Origin: Candidatus Bathyarchaeota archaeon
GTDB lineage: Archaea; Thermoproteota; Bathyarchaeia; Bathyarchaeales; Bathycorpusculaceae
Direction of reading: 5' to 3'
Length of the DNA stretch: 41,380 nucleotides
Assembly: GCA_023512225.1 (NCBI GenBank)
Contig: JAIMAA010000003.1
Span: 1-41,380, forward strand
Part shown: positions 16,078 to 23,601 of the stretch, piece by piece
Position numbering within the stretch: position 1 is the first letter of the stretch
How the letters are laid out: every line of letters begins with the position of its first letter
The notes under the pieces: generated by a model
The model's input: only the letters and a program-made list of their open reading frames with translations
The model's database searches: none
Told to the model about the DNA's origin: nothing
Position numbers and translations under genes: made by a program

Positions 16078-17907
16078 CTAATCAACTGGAAAAACGGCAA
16101 TATTGCCTCTTTCTGTTACAATTTTAATTAAGCATTTTTCTTCTGGCAAGGTTATGTCTGCGCGAATGTATGTTTTTTCTTCTCCAGAGTTTATGAATAA
16201 ATTGGCGTTGTAACGTTGATGGTGGGTTGAATTGGTTACCCATATTGCTATAATGTGCGTTGTTAATGGGCTTGTGTTCTTTAAATCTAAGCGTGTGCCG
16301 TTGATTATTGCTCTTATAGCAAAAAAGTCTATTTCCGTCATGGTTTGGGTTGCGTTTAATCCTTCATCTGTGAATTCGACAAGTAGTGTCCCGTCATCTC
16401 TAATGTAACTTGACCAATTATCCGTTATATTAATTGCGTATTCGTTCCATTCATTTTTGGTGGGTTGGCTTCCTCCAGTATTGTTGAAACTGTTGTCGCT
16501 GAAAGTCGATGCGCTCCAGTTGTATGCTTTCAAGAACCATTTTTCCGCGTCTTCTGTGACGTTATACCTAACAACTATTTCAATACCATGAATATGACTT
16601 AGCGGGTAAGTTGACAGGTCTATTATGAAATTATTGCTGATGGATAACCTGTAAATGTCAGACAATGTCGTTTTAAACTCAATCCAATCCACTTTAAGTT
16701 CAAACTGTGTAGAAGTGGCTTTAACTCCTTTGATTTTTATTTTCCAGTGTCCGTCAGCGTCTCTGAAGTTTGTTGGATTAGTGGTTATCGTCTGGTTTTT
16801 TGTGGTGTCCGTTGTGCCTATGGTGTCCGTCATGTATCCATCTCCGCTTGTTGGATATTCTCCCGTTTGGTAATTGTAAAGTTGAAATGTTGTGGTTACC
16901 CCATCCGTTGTGAAGGAACAATCTATTGTCCATGTTAGGTTCGTCCAAGGTTCGATGTTGGATGCGCCGGTGAACTCGACTTCAACTGTTTCCTCACTTG
17001 CGGGTTTGAAAGTGCAGTAAATGCTGTACGCTCTTGTTTCATGATTGGGATTAGGCATAGGATTTGGAAAGTTTGCTTCATAGGTTGCGCTAACATAATG
17101 TCCTTGGTTTGTTGCACCTGAAGTATAGTATAGGTAGGCGTAACCATTTCCTGCATAAGACCAAGTCACTAGCAAGTATTCCGTATTTGCCTTAAGTATC
17201 GGTTTAGGTGTGAGAAAATTAAACGTGACCCACGTGGCAGGGTTAACTGGAACAGCTTTTTCCTCTGTTTGCGCAACCAGACTTAGGTTACTATGTAAAT
17301 AAATTGCGCATTTCATATTTTTGGAACTTGATGTCATGCGGATATATGCGGTGATACTTTGTGCTTCACCATCTTTTGTTGGAGTAAAAATAGAACCAAC
17401 AATGGTGTTTTCTGTATTACGAGAGCTTGTTCCCGCTGCCACATTTCCAAAGGTTTCCGTGGTCTCTGAAAACGTGGAAGGATAACTGCGAAACTGTATA
17501 TAAACATCATTGTCCGTTTGCAGATCAGTTAGCGAACCAGAAACAAAAGTTGTAGAATCCCACGGAGAATAGCCTGAAGGGGTATACTGGATGGATGGAA
17601 TTTCCTCTTTGAAAGTTTCTGGAGAATCGTCTATGATTTTCGTATCTGTGTATGTGCCGCTTAATCTGCTACCTGCACTGATTGAAAATTCTTCTTGTGC
17701 AGTAGACCACGAAGATCGTGTGATGCGTGTAACATTAGCGATGTTTACTGTTTCTTGCATTCTCTCTAGGTCTAATTGGTTCATTTGATAACTCCAGAGC
17801 ACCACGTTGCCAACTATAATCACTATTAATACTAGGCTTAGCATTACCACTATCACGTTGCTTACGCCGCGTTTGTTCTGTTTAAGGCGCCGTATAGTAG
17901 CCTCCAA
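16078..17907 (-). CDS. Large pilin-like secreted protein, probable tip adhesin
   Basis: A 609-residue protein beginning with a class III (prepilin-type) signal: basic KQNKRGVSNVIV followed by a ~20-residue hydrophobic helix (about residues 15-40), as in archaeal type IV pilins. The rest is an extracellular beta-rich region. One module spans about 130-300 (with MKCAIYLHSNLSL, WVTFNFLTPKPIL and EYLLVTWSY, a carbohydrate-binding/jelly-roll-like pattern). A second is at about 440-540. About a dozen N-X-S/T sequons are present (for example NLT, NQT, NIT, NWS, NGT, NTS). TTG start at 17907 with GGGGGA upstream, overlapping the preceding pilin gene by 26 nt. It is the last gene of the pilus operon. 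Adhesin role is inferred from size and architecture. Confidence 0.78.
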   Translation of the reverse strand: MEATIRRLKQNKRGVSNVIVVMLSLVLIVIIVGNVVLWSYQMNQLDLERMQETVNIANVTRITRSSWSTAQEEFSISAGSRLSGTYTDTKIIDDSPETFKEEIPSIQYTPSGYSPWDSTTFVSGSLTDLQTDNDVYIQFRSYPSTFSETTETFGNVAAGTSSRNTENTIVGSIFTPTKDGEAQSITAYIRMTSSSKNMKCAIYLHSNLSLVAQTEEKAVPVNPATWVTFNFLTPKPILKANTEYLLVTWSYAGNGYAYLYYTSGATNQGHYVSATYEANFPNPMPNPNHETRAYSIYCTFKPASEETVEVEFTGASNIEPWTNLTWTIDCSFTTDGVTTTFQLYNYQTGEYPTSGDGYMTDTIGTTDTTKNQTITTNPTNFRDADGHWKIKIKGVKATSTQFELKVDWIEFKTTLSDIYRLSISNNFIIDLSTYPLSHIHGIEIVVRYNVTEDAEKWFLKAYNWSASTFSDNSFNNTGGSQPTKNEWNEYAINITDNWSSYIRDDGTLLVEFTDEGLNATQTMTEIDFFAIRAIINGTRLDLKNTSPLTTHIIAIWVTNSTHHQRYNANLFINSGEEKTYIRADITLPEEKCLIKIVTERGNIAVFPVD

Positions 17908-18301
17908 CGTGAGTCCCCCTGTTCGTCACAATATCGATATAGTATAAGTTGCCAGAAATCCAACTGTGTGAGATGTCAAGCCAACCGTGCTTGCCAATTT
18001 CTAGATTGAAAGGATTAGTGAACGCTTGTGAAGTATGGTTAACATATACTGCGGAAACGCGGATAGCAATTTTTCCGATATTTCGAAGATATACGCTTAT
18101 GTTACCCGTTGAATTGTTAAACCATACATCTTCGACGATTACACGTTCGCTCATATTTTCCCGTAGGTTAGTGGTTATAACGTACGTTGCCGTTGTGGCA
18201 ATTGCCATGACGCCTACAGCTACCACCATAAGCAAGATATTGCTCAAAACCGGCGTTATAGCCCGCTTATCGCACAAAAATCTCATAAACATCCGCCTCA
18301 T
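17882..18301 (-). CDS. Archaeal type IV pilin-like protein
   Basis: A 139-residue prepilin. The signal CDKRAITPVLSNILLMVVAV (about residues 10-29) has the positively charged cleavage context and hydrophobic helix of the archaeal pilin N-terminal domain processed by a PibD/FlaK-type peptidase. After the helix comes a small beta-rich domain with sequons in FNNSTGNIS and VNHTS. ATG start at 18301, 10 nt after the upstream tadC-like gene, inside the operon. It may be the main fibre subunit or a minor pilin beside the large protein downstream. No prepilin peptidase is encoded in this window. Confidence 0.82.
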   Translation of the reverse strand: MRRMFMRFLCDKRAITPVLSNILLMVVAVGVMAIATTATYVITTNLRENMSERVIVEDVWFNNSTGNISVYLRNIGKIAIRVSAVYVNHTSQAFTNPFNLEIGKHGWLDISHSWISGNLYYIDIVTNRGTHVGGYYTAP

Positions 18302-18311
18302 TTTTTTCTCC

Positions 18312-19139
18312 TCACAAAAAGAACTTAAGAGCTACATAACCGCAAATCATCATTATGAGACTGTGTTTTAGCCCAGCGTTTACCGTTCCTTCTCCCATTT
18401 TTCCAGCAACCAGTCCTCCGAAGAAGGCTTGGATTATTGTCATGTGGAAAAATATGCGTTGCATTTCTTGTGGCGACATAACTCCTGTCCCAAGCACAGG
18501 CAAGCCTTCTATGCTAACGAAAAATGACCTGAAAAGCAATATGATTGTGAAAAGAAACACGAAAAAGGCTACATAAATTATGGCGACGTAGGGTTTCGTT
18601 TGGTTTCGTCTTTCCCTATCTAACAAAAGCGTTGTCTGTATAAACTTGCCCATCGGGTCAAAAACTTTTTCCACATGCCCTCCGGAATGGCTTGCTTCGA
18701 TAATTAAAGGCACTGTTCTTTGCACAAGCACAGTGTTTACGCGTCTTCCTAATGCTAAAAGTGCTTCTTCAAATGTCATACCCCAAGATATCTGCGCGTT
18801 CATCTTCTTCAATTCAGCTGTCAATGGACCATAACTTCTCTTAGACGCTTCTTCCAACGCCTGAGGAAGAGTCATACCTGTCTCCTGGGCTTGAACTATG
18901 CTTCTGAAAAGGTTTGGCAAGTTTTCATCTATGGCTTTTCTCCATCTATAGTCAACGTAGTTTAGCACTGTTGAGGGAAAAATTCCCGTCATAACTGCGA
19001 AAAACACGAATTCATCAAATGTTGCGGTTCCCCAAAACATAGCATAAGCAAATAAAACTATGGCGATAGCTGACAAAACCGATGCAATCCAAACGATTTT
19101 TTTCATTTTCCTCGGTATTTTTGGCGTTTTCATCACCAC
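18312..19139 (-). CDS. tadC: TadC/GspF-like pilus platform membrane protein
   Basis: A 275-residue inner platform protein of an archaeal type IV pilus. Two membrane segments near the N-terminus (about residues 12-50) precede a helical cytoplasmic domain typical of T2SSF/GspF, with FRSIVQAQETGMTLPQAL (about 87-104) and the conserved LGRRVNT segment, then further C-terminal membrane helices (about 190-212 and 240-270). It overlaps the end of the preceding paralogue by 7 nt, which indicates coupling. Platform proteins link the ATPase to the growing fibre. Confidence 0.88.
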   Translation of the reverse strand: MVMKTPKIPRKMKKIVWIASVLSAIAIVLFAYAMFWGTATFDEFVFFAVMTGIFPSTVLNYVDYRWRKAIDENLPNLFRSIVQAQETGMTLPQALEEASKRSYGPLTAELKKMNAQISWGMTFEEALLALGRRVNTVLVQRTVPLIIEASHSGGHVEKVFDPMGKFIQTTLLLDRERRNQTKPYVAIIYVAFFVFLFTIILLFRSFFVSIEGLPVLGTGVMSPQEMQRIFFHMTIIQAFFGGLVAGKMGEGTVNAGLKHSLIMMICGYVALKFFL

Positions 19140-20131
19140 TTAGGCGAAACCGCATCTAAGATTATCAGAAACATTATGGAGCCGAGTGGGATTCCGATGT
19201 AAGTGAGTATTTGAAGTATGAGGTCTGGGCTTAGTATTCCTAGATTTCCTCCCCCAAGCATCGCCATTACTGCGAGCATGATGACAAGAAGCAACGGACC
19301 CGTCACTAGCAAAGCCACGTAAAACTCAGCCAAAGTAGACAAGGTGTCTGAAAACTTGCGCAGACTCATTCGTTTTAACTTCATATATTGTCCTGATTTC
19401 TCTCGGAGATATGCAGCCAAGTTACTGCCGGAGTGTATTGTTGAGATGAATCCTTCTAGCATTTCATGGAATCTTTTAGATGGTGTGCGTTTTGATGCTT
19501 CTTGTAAGGCTGAGATTATGTCTAAGCCGAAGAGATTCACGTTTCTGACAATATCTTTAGCTTCTGTGGAAACAGCCAATGGAACGCTTAGATTTGATAA
19601 TGAGTAAAAGGTTCTTTCTGGAGAAACTCCAGCGCTTGCGAGAATTGCCATATAACCAGTAGTGAAGGGCAACTCGTCTTCTATTTCTCTTTTGAGCTTG
19701 TCTGCACGATATATAGGATAAAAGTAGAATCCAATAACCGAGAAGGCACCAGCAAATAAACTACTTCCGACGCCAAAGAGAAGCGCTGGCAAAAATGGTA
19801 TGTTGAAAAGAAAAACAAAAAGGCATGGAATGAAAATCAGCATGGCAATGGAAATCAGAAGTGCAGTTAAGACTGTTAGGCTAACATAAGCCTTAAACGT
19901 AATTTTTAATCCTGCACTTTGCAAGCTTGAGTCTAAATCCCTGAAGAGCGGCAAAACACGTTCTGTTTTTCCGCCAATAAGCTGGTAAGCTATGAAATGT
20001 GGCTCTCTCAGCACAAGTCTTTCTTTCTTTGATGTTTCTGCTTTATGTTCTGAAGTTACTGTTGGTAATTTGCACATCGCTTTGAAGCGCTTCCAGAGTC
20101 TTTTAACTTTCTCGTAGGCTTTGTTGCTCAT
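19133..20131 (-). CDS. tadB: TadB/GspF-like pilus platform membrane protein
   Basis: A 332-residue membrane platform protein, the larger of two adjacent paralogues. The first ~70 residues are basic and cytoplasmic (YEKVKRLWKRFKAMCK). Two membrane helices follow (about 82-140), then a GspF-type cytoplasmic helical domain containing YMAILASAGVSPERTF and EMLEGFISTIHSGSNLAAYL, then C-terminal helices. ATG start at 20131; the start overlaps the tadA stop by 4 nt. The pairing of two such proteins with one ATPase is usual in archaeal Tad-like pili. Confidence 0.88.
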   Translation of the reverse strand: MSNKAYEKVKRLWKRFKAMCKLPTVTSEHKAETSKKERLVLREPHFIAYQLIGGKTERVLPLFRDLDSSLQSAGLKITFKAYVSLTVLTALLISIAMLIFIPCLFVFLFNIPFLPALLFGVGSSLFAGAFSVIGFYFYPIYRADKLKREIEDELPFTTGYMAILASAGVSPERTFYSLSNLSVPLAVSTEAKDIVRNVNLFGLDIISALQEASKRTPSKRFHEMLEGFISTIHSGSNLAAYLREKSGQYMKLKRMSLRKFSDTLSTLAEFYVALLVTGPLLLVIMLAVMAMLGGGNLGILSPDLILQILTYIGIPLGSIMFLIILDAVSPKW

Positions 20132-21690
20132 TTCAGTCCTACTCTCGCTTTTTGGAAAACACGGTTCGGGTTGGCGTAATATTCTCTAATCACATTTGCA
20201 ACGTCGGTGTGGCGGCGAATCTCCGCTTTAACCATCCATTCCAAAACAATTTTTCTACGATGCAGTTCGCGTTTAATGTCTTCTTCGTTTATGTCTAATT
20301 TCTTCATGTGTCTTTCTAAAATGGCACTATTACCAGAAAAGGTGAACTTGTCTTCTTTTTGGTTCCAGTGGAACACCTCTTGGGTTAGTATGTTTTTTGT
20401 TTTTCGGTCAAGTTCTACAACCTCTGCTGTTGTGCTCGCTCTTCTTGCTGGCTTTTCTTGAATTTCCGTTCTCGTCATAACCATTATAACATCGGTCATT
20501 TTTATGAGCGATTTTGGAATGTTCATCGGTTCAGATTCTAGACGGTTTATTACGGCTTCAACCGATTCAGCGTGTATCGTGCTCATTCCCAGATGGCCTG
20601 TCGCCATAGCTTGGAACAGTGTGTAGGCTTCTTCTCCGCGCACTTCGCCCACGATAATGTAGTCTGGTCTTTGCCTGACGGCAGCCTTTAATAGGTCAAA
20701 CAAGGTTATTGTGCCGCCTTTTTTGTCTTCATGTCCAAACCCTAATCTTACAACGGAAGGTATCCAGTTCTCATGGGGAAGATTGAGCTCTTGCGTATCT
20801 TCTACGCTTACTATTTTCATTTCGGGCTTGATGAACATTGACAAGCAGTTTAGCATGGTTGTCTTTCCTGACGCAACACCGCCGGCGACGATGACTGAAG
20901 CTCTGTTTTCTATTATATACCACAAGTAAGCAGCCATCTCCGAGGAAATAGTGTTGAAAGCAATCAAGTCCGAAATGGTGAGTGGGTCAACTCGAAAACG
21001 CCTAATAGTGAATGTTGAACCTCTTCGCGTCACTTCGTTTCCATAAGTTAGTTGTACACGGCTTCCGTCTGGGAGTGAAGCGTCCAAAATCGGGGTTGCG
21101 ATTGAAATGTTTTTTCCAGATAAATATGCCAAGCGAATTATGAAGGAGTTTAATTCTGCTTCATCCTTAAATATTATGTTTGTTGGCAACGACTCGTAGA
21201 GTCTGTGCCAGACGTAGATTGGTATGTTTACGCCGTCTGCTGAAATGTCTTCGATTAAATGATCCTTCATTAATGGGTCTATTTTTCCGTAGCCTATGAA
21301 GTCCCGTATCATGTAATATGTAAGTTTGTCAATGGCTTCCGGTGGTATTTTCATTCGATACTTTTTGATTATTTCTTTCGTCTTCTCTTTTAGATAATTT
21401 TCTGCTTTTTCTTTTGTTTCTATTTCTTTTAGGTTTACGTCTATTTCTTCCATTAAGAAGGTTTTCAGCCCTTTTAGGCGCTTTTCTTCTTCTTTTTGAA
21501 GCGTTGGTTCTATGACTTCGTAGAGTGTTTTTTGGGTCTCTGGGTCTTTTACTATAGCAGCATAGACATAGGGTTCTTGTATTGGATAGGCTTCTCGGAA
21601 AACTGTGGGTTTTTTCTTTTCTTCTTTTAGTATTATGGCTACCTCTGTCTCTTCTAATGCTTTCGGAGCCCTCGGTGTTTTTTGTTTCAA
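20128..21690 (-). CDS. tadA: Pilus assembly ATPase, TadA/GspE/VirB11 family
   Basis: A 520-residue secretion ATPase that powers pilus assembly. The long charged N-domain (1-120) is followed by the catalytic core: the conserved IEDISADGVNIPIYV segment (about 147-161), Walker A GGVASGKT (270-277), Asp/Glu-box VEDTQELNL, Walker B DYIIVGEVRGEEA (about 343-355) and the His-containing TGHLGMSTIHAES (about 365-377). All ATPase motifs are intact. TTG start at 21690 with GGAG 11 nt upstream. First gene of a five-gene minus-strand operon (ATPase, two platform proteins, two pilin-like proteins) with overlapping or near-overlapping junctions. Confidence 0.95.
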   Translation of the reverse strand: MKQKTPRAPKALEETEVAIILKEEKKKPTVFREAYPIQEPYVYAAIVKDPETQKTLYEVIEPTLQKEEEKRLKGLKTFLMEEIDVNLKEIETKEKAENYLKEKTKEIIKKYRMKIPPEAIDKLTYYMIRDFIGYGKIDPLMKDHLIEDISADGVNIPIYVWHRLYESLPTNIIFKDEAELNSFIIRLAYLSGKNISIATPILDASLPDGSRVQLTYGNEVTRRGSTFTIRRFRVDPLTISDLIAFNTISSEMAAYLWYIIENRASVIVAGGVASGKTTMLNCLSMFIKPEMKIVSVEDTQELNLPHENWIPSVVRLGFGHEDKKGGTITLFDLLKAAVRQRPDYIIVGEVRGEEAYTLFQAMATGHLGMSTIHAESVEAVINRLESEPMNIPKSLIKMTDVIMVMTRTEIQEKPARRASTTAEVVELDRKTKNILTQEVFHWNQKEDKFTFSGNSAILERHMKKLDINEEDIKRELHRRKIVLEWMVKAEIRRHTDVANVIREYYANPNRVFQKARVGLK

Positions 21691-21850
21691 AGTAAGCGTT
21701 GTCTCCTTCGCTTAGAGTATTGAGTGGTTTTTCATGAATATAGTATGTAGTAAGTCTTAATAAGTTATATGCATGTTCAATCTTGAGCACGCTTAACACT
21801 ACCCAATCATTTAGTGCATCAACAAAATACATTACAGAGGTGTCTCCCAC
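21691..21850. promoter_or_regulatory. Divergent intergenic region upstream of the pilus operon
   Basis: This 160-nt A/T-rich gap separates the minus-strand pilus operon from the plus-strand ORF at 21851. On the minus strand, CATATAACTTATTAAG and ACTATATTC (about 21731-21775) are TATA-like candidates 40-80 nt before the tadA start. GGAG lies near the TTG. On the plus strand TTATATGC (about 21766-21773) and AGAGGTG (21836-21842) could serve the small ORF. No clear operator repeats were seen. Confidence 0.4.
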
Positions 21851-22051
21851 ATGAACAAACCAATGACAATAAACAAAAAAAGAAAGGTAAAATTCTGTCC
21901 AAAACATTGGTTAACAAACACTTTTTGGGCTACTAGTCTGATGCAGTTATGGTCCATCTGGGAATACAGAGACTGCTGATACCGCAACGCATTGACAATT
22001 GAAGATAGTAAGCTAATAGAAAAGCTCGAATGGGCTGTGAAAAAACATTAA
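21851..22051 (+). pseudogene. Small ORF interrupted by an in-frame UGA
   Basis: From ATG 21851 the frame codes 42 residues, meets TGA at 21977-21979, then stays open 23 more codons to TAA at 22049-22051. The first part is basic then Trp-rich (NKKRKVKFCPKHW, later MQLWSIWEYRDC). The second part is a good amphipathic helix (EDSKLIEKLEWAVKKH). AGAGGTG at 21836-21842 is a strong ribosome site with 8-nt spacing. It could be a genuine 42-residue protein, a gene broken by one nonsense change, or a readthrough gene. Selenocysteine is unlikely because it is known only in a few other archaeal groups. No family is recognised. It converges on the eL41 gene with 8 nt between stops. Confidence 0.35.
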
Positions 22052-22059
22052 AGCGTAAG

Positions 22060-22137
22060 CTACTTGTATCTTGCGCGTCTCTTCTGCCGTTTCTTCTTCT
22101 GTTTGCGCATCCTTTTCTTTTTCCATTTAGCGCGGAT
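22060..22137 (-). CDS. rpl41e: Ribosomal protein eL41, apparent AUC start
   Basis: The minus strand here encodes 25 residues, the exact length of human eL41, reading (I)RAKWKKKRMRKQKKKRQ and then KRRARYK before TAG. By my recollection of human eL41, 16 of 25 positions are identical, including the RAKW start, KKRMR core and terminal Lys. eL41 is a single basic helix at the ribosomal subunit interface. Where Met1 should be, the codon is ATC (22135-22137). An in-frame TAG lies two codons upstream, so no ATG, GTG or TTG can begin the full protein. GGAG (22148-22151) lies 10 nt upstream. An internal ATG (22108-22110) would give only 16 residues. It follows hxlB by 20 nt. Confidence 0.8.
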   Translation of the reverse strand: MRAKWKKKRMRKQKKKRQKRRARYK

Positions 22138-22157
22138 GTTCTACACACTCCAAACAG

Positions 22158-22757
22158 TTATTCCAATGTTGCATGTCTTCGCTTTAAATCCTCTTCAGTT
22201 CTCCCCAATCGATGCATCAATTCCACGACTAGGCTGTCGAGGAAAACCATACAGTTGTTCTCAAAAACGCTTCCAAGAGGAGTTAATGGTTCACGTTCAC
22301 CGATAATCTGTCTGGCAAGATAGTCTTCTTCTTTTGGCCAACCGGTCTTTGTTCTTCCACTTATTGTTACGATATGGTCTGCAATTTGTCCCAGCTGTGA
22401 TTCTGGGAAGGATGTGATTGCAATGACTGTTGCACCGATTTCTTTTGCGGCTGAGCTTGCAGTTAAGACCATTTTTGTGGCGCCTGTTCCTGAAATTGCA
22501 ATTAGTATGTCTCCTTTTTCTGCGGCTGGCGTGATTGTTTCGCCTAAGAAATAGACGTTGAAGCCTAGGTTCATTAAGCGTAATGCGAAGGCTCTTGCGA
22601 CGAATCCGCTTCTTCCCATGCCTACTATGAAGATTTTTCTGTCTTTTGCTTGAAGTAGAAGTTCGATTAGTCGCTCTACTTCTTTCATGTTTAATTTTTC
22701 AATAGAGCTTTTTATGCCTTCGATGATTTCTTCTGCTGCCGCTTTCAGTAGCTTCAA
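22158..22757 (-). CDS. hxlB: 6-phospho-3-hexuloisomerase (SIS domain)
   Basis: A 199-residue SIS-fold sugar isomerase. It matches PHI of the ribulose monophosphate pathway, which archaea commonly run in reverse to make ribulose 5-phosphate and formaldehyde from hexulose 6-phosphate. Diagnostic stretches are IFIVGMGRSGFVARAFALRL (about residues 43-62), LGETITPA, AISGTGAT and the C-terminal PLGSVFENNCMVFLDSLV. The length is typical. ATG start at 22757. No hexulose-6-phosphate synthase (hxlA) partner is nearby. The neighbouring eL41 gene probably shares its transcript. Confidence 0.92.
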   Translation of the reverse strand: MKLLKAAAEEIIEGIKSSIEKLNMKEVERLIELLLQAKDRKIFIVGMGRSGFVARAFALRLMNLGFNVYFLGETITPAAEKGDILIAISGTGATKMVLTASSAAKEIGATVIAITSFPESQLGQIADHIVTISGRTKTGWPKEEDYLARQIIGEREPLTPLGSVFENNCMVFLDSLVVELMHRLGRTEEDLKRRHATLE

Positions 22758-22812
22758 TTCTTTTAACTCCGAAAACCCTTTACATTTGCGCCTATATTAA
22801 AAGTCTTGCGGT

Positions 22813-23601
22813 TTAAAGTAAACTTCCTAAAAGTTGATTTAAGGATGGGATTTTGTAGAATAAGCGGACATAGATTGCGATTGCTAAAATTAAAATGGTT
22901 AAGGCTATCAATATGATGTCGCCTCTGTGCATTTTAAGCACGTATAGGTTTGTACGTTTTTTTGTGGCTCCCCACGCTCGTGACTCCATGGCTTCTGCTA
23001 ATTCTAGGCTTCTGCGGATTGCGCTTACAATAAGAGGTATTAGGATTGGAATGTAATTTCTGATTCTTTTCAGAAAATTGCCACGTTCAAGCTCTAATCC
23101 TCGTGCTTTTTGAGCATCCATTATTGTTTGAGCTTCTTCGGCTAAGACTGGAACAAAACGCACAGCTGTTGTGAAGGCAAAACAGAACTCGTAAGGCACA
23201 TGCGCTTGTTCTAATGCTAAGCCTAAATGGTCTGGTGATGTTGTCAAGAAGAAGATTGAGAACGACTCGACAAGCACAATAAAGCGTAGAGTCATGGCGG
23301 CTGCGCCTTCAAGACTTTCTGCAAGTCCTCGGGCTCCGAGATAGGCGAAAATAAAGTTGGTTAAGAAGATGATTGTGGCTAGGAAGGCTGCTCCTCGCAT
23401 TGAACGGAGCCATTCGCGTTTGACACCGGCTAAAATAACAAATGGAACCTGCATTACGAAAAGCACTATTAAGGGAATGAGTTCGCCGTAAAGTATTGCG
23501 ATTACAAAAATCGCGCAGACATAAACAAACTTTATTCTTGGGTCTAAGTTATGAATGGGCGAATAGACTTTTCGGAATTTAAGCCCTTCAAAGACACTCA
23601 T
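22813..23601 (-). CDS. ecfT: ECF transporter transmembrane subunit EcfT (CbiQ family)
   Basis: The 262-residue membrane coupling subunit of an energy-coupling factor transporter. It has the N-terminal segment with LDPRIKFVYV (about residues 19-28), several transmembrane helices, and both cytoplasmic coupling-helix signatures: the Ala-Arg-Gly motif in QKARGLELERG (about 165-175) and the second motif in MESRAWG (about 211-217). These grip the two ATPases. Its start overlaps the preceding ATPase gene by 4 nt. It is the last gene of the ecfA-ecfA-ecfT operon. No S component is in this operon, so the module is probably shared. Confidence 0.93.
   Translation of the reverse strand: MSVFEGLKFRKVYSPIHNLDPRIKFVYVCAIFVIAILYGELIPLIVLFVMQVPFVILAGVKREWLRSMRGAAFLATIIFLTNFIFAYLGARGLAESLEGAAAMTLRFIVLVESFSIFFLTTSPDHLGLALEQAHVPYEFCFAFTTAVRFVPVLAEEAQTIMDAQKARGLELERGNFLKRIRNYIPILIPLIVSAIRRSLELAEAMESRAWGATKKRTNLYVLKMHRGDIILIALTILILAIAIYVRLFYKIPSLNQLLGSLL

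Noticed and set aside
21329-21907. 192-codon minus-strand ORF overlapping tadA
   Set aside because: The highly basic, low-complexity product arises from an alternative frame of the Lys/Glu-rich tadA N-terminus.
21977-21979. UGA as a selenocysteine codon
   Set aside because: No redox motif of a known selenoprotein surrounds it, no SECIS-like hairpin was noticed, and this lineage is not known to use selenocysteine.
22025-22125. Minus-strand frame giving an acidic 37-residue peptide
   Set aside because: It is the neighbouring frame of eL41; the eL41 frame has a clear family match while the acidic peptide has none.
22030-22323. 97-codon plus-strand ORF
   Set aside because: Lies antisense to eL41 and hxlB; the sequence lacks any coherent pattern and its hydrophobic start is the complement of the Lys/Arg-rich eL41.
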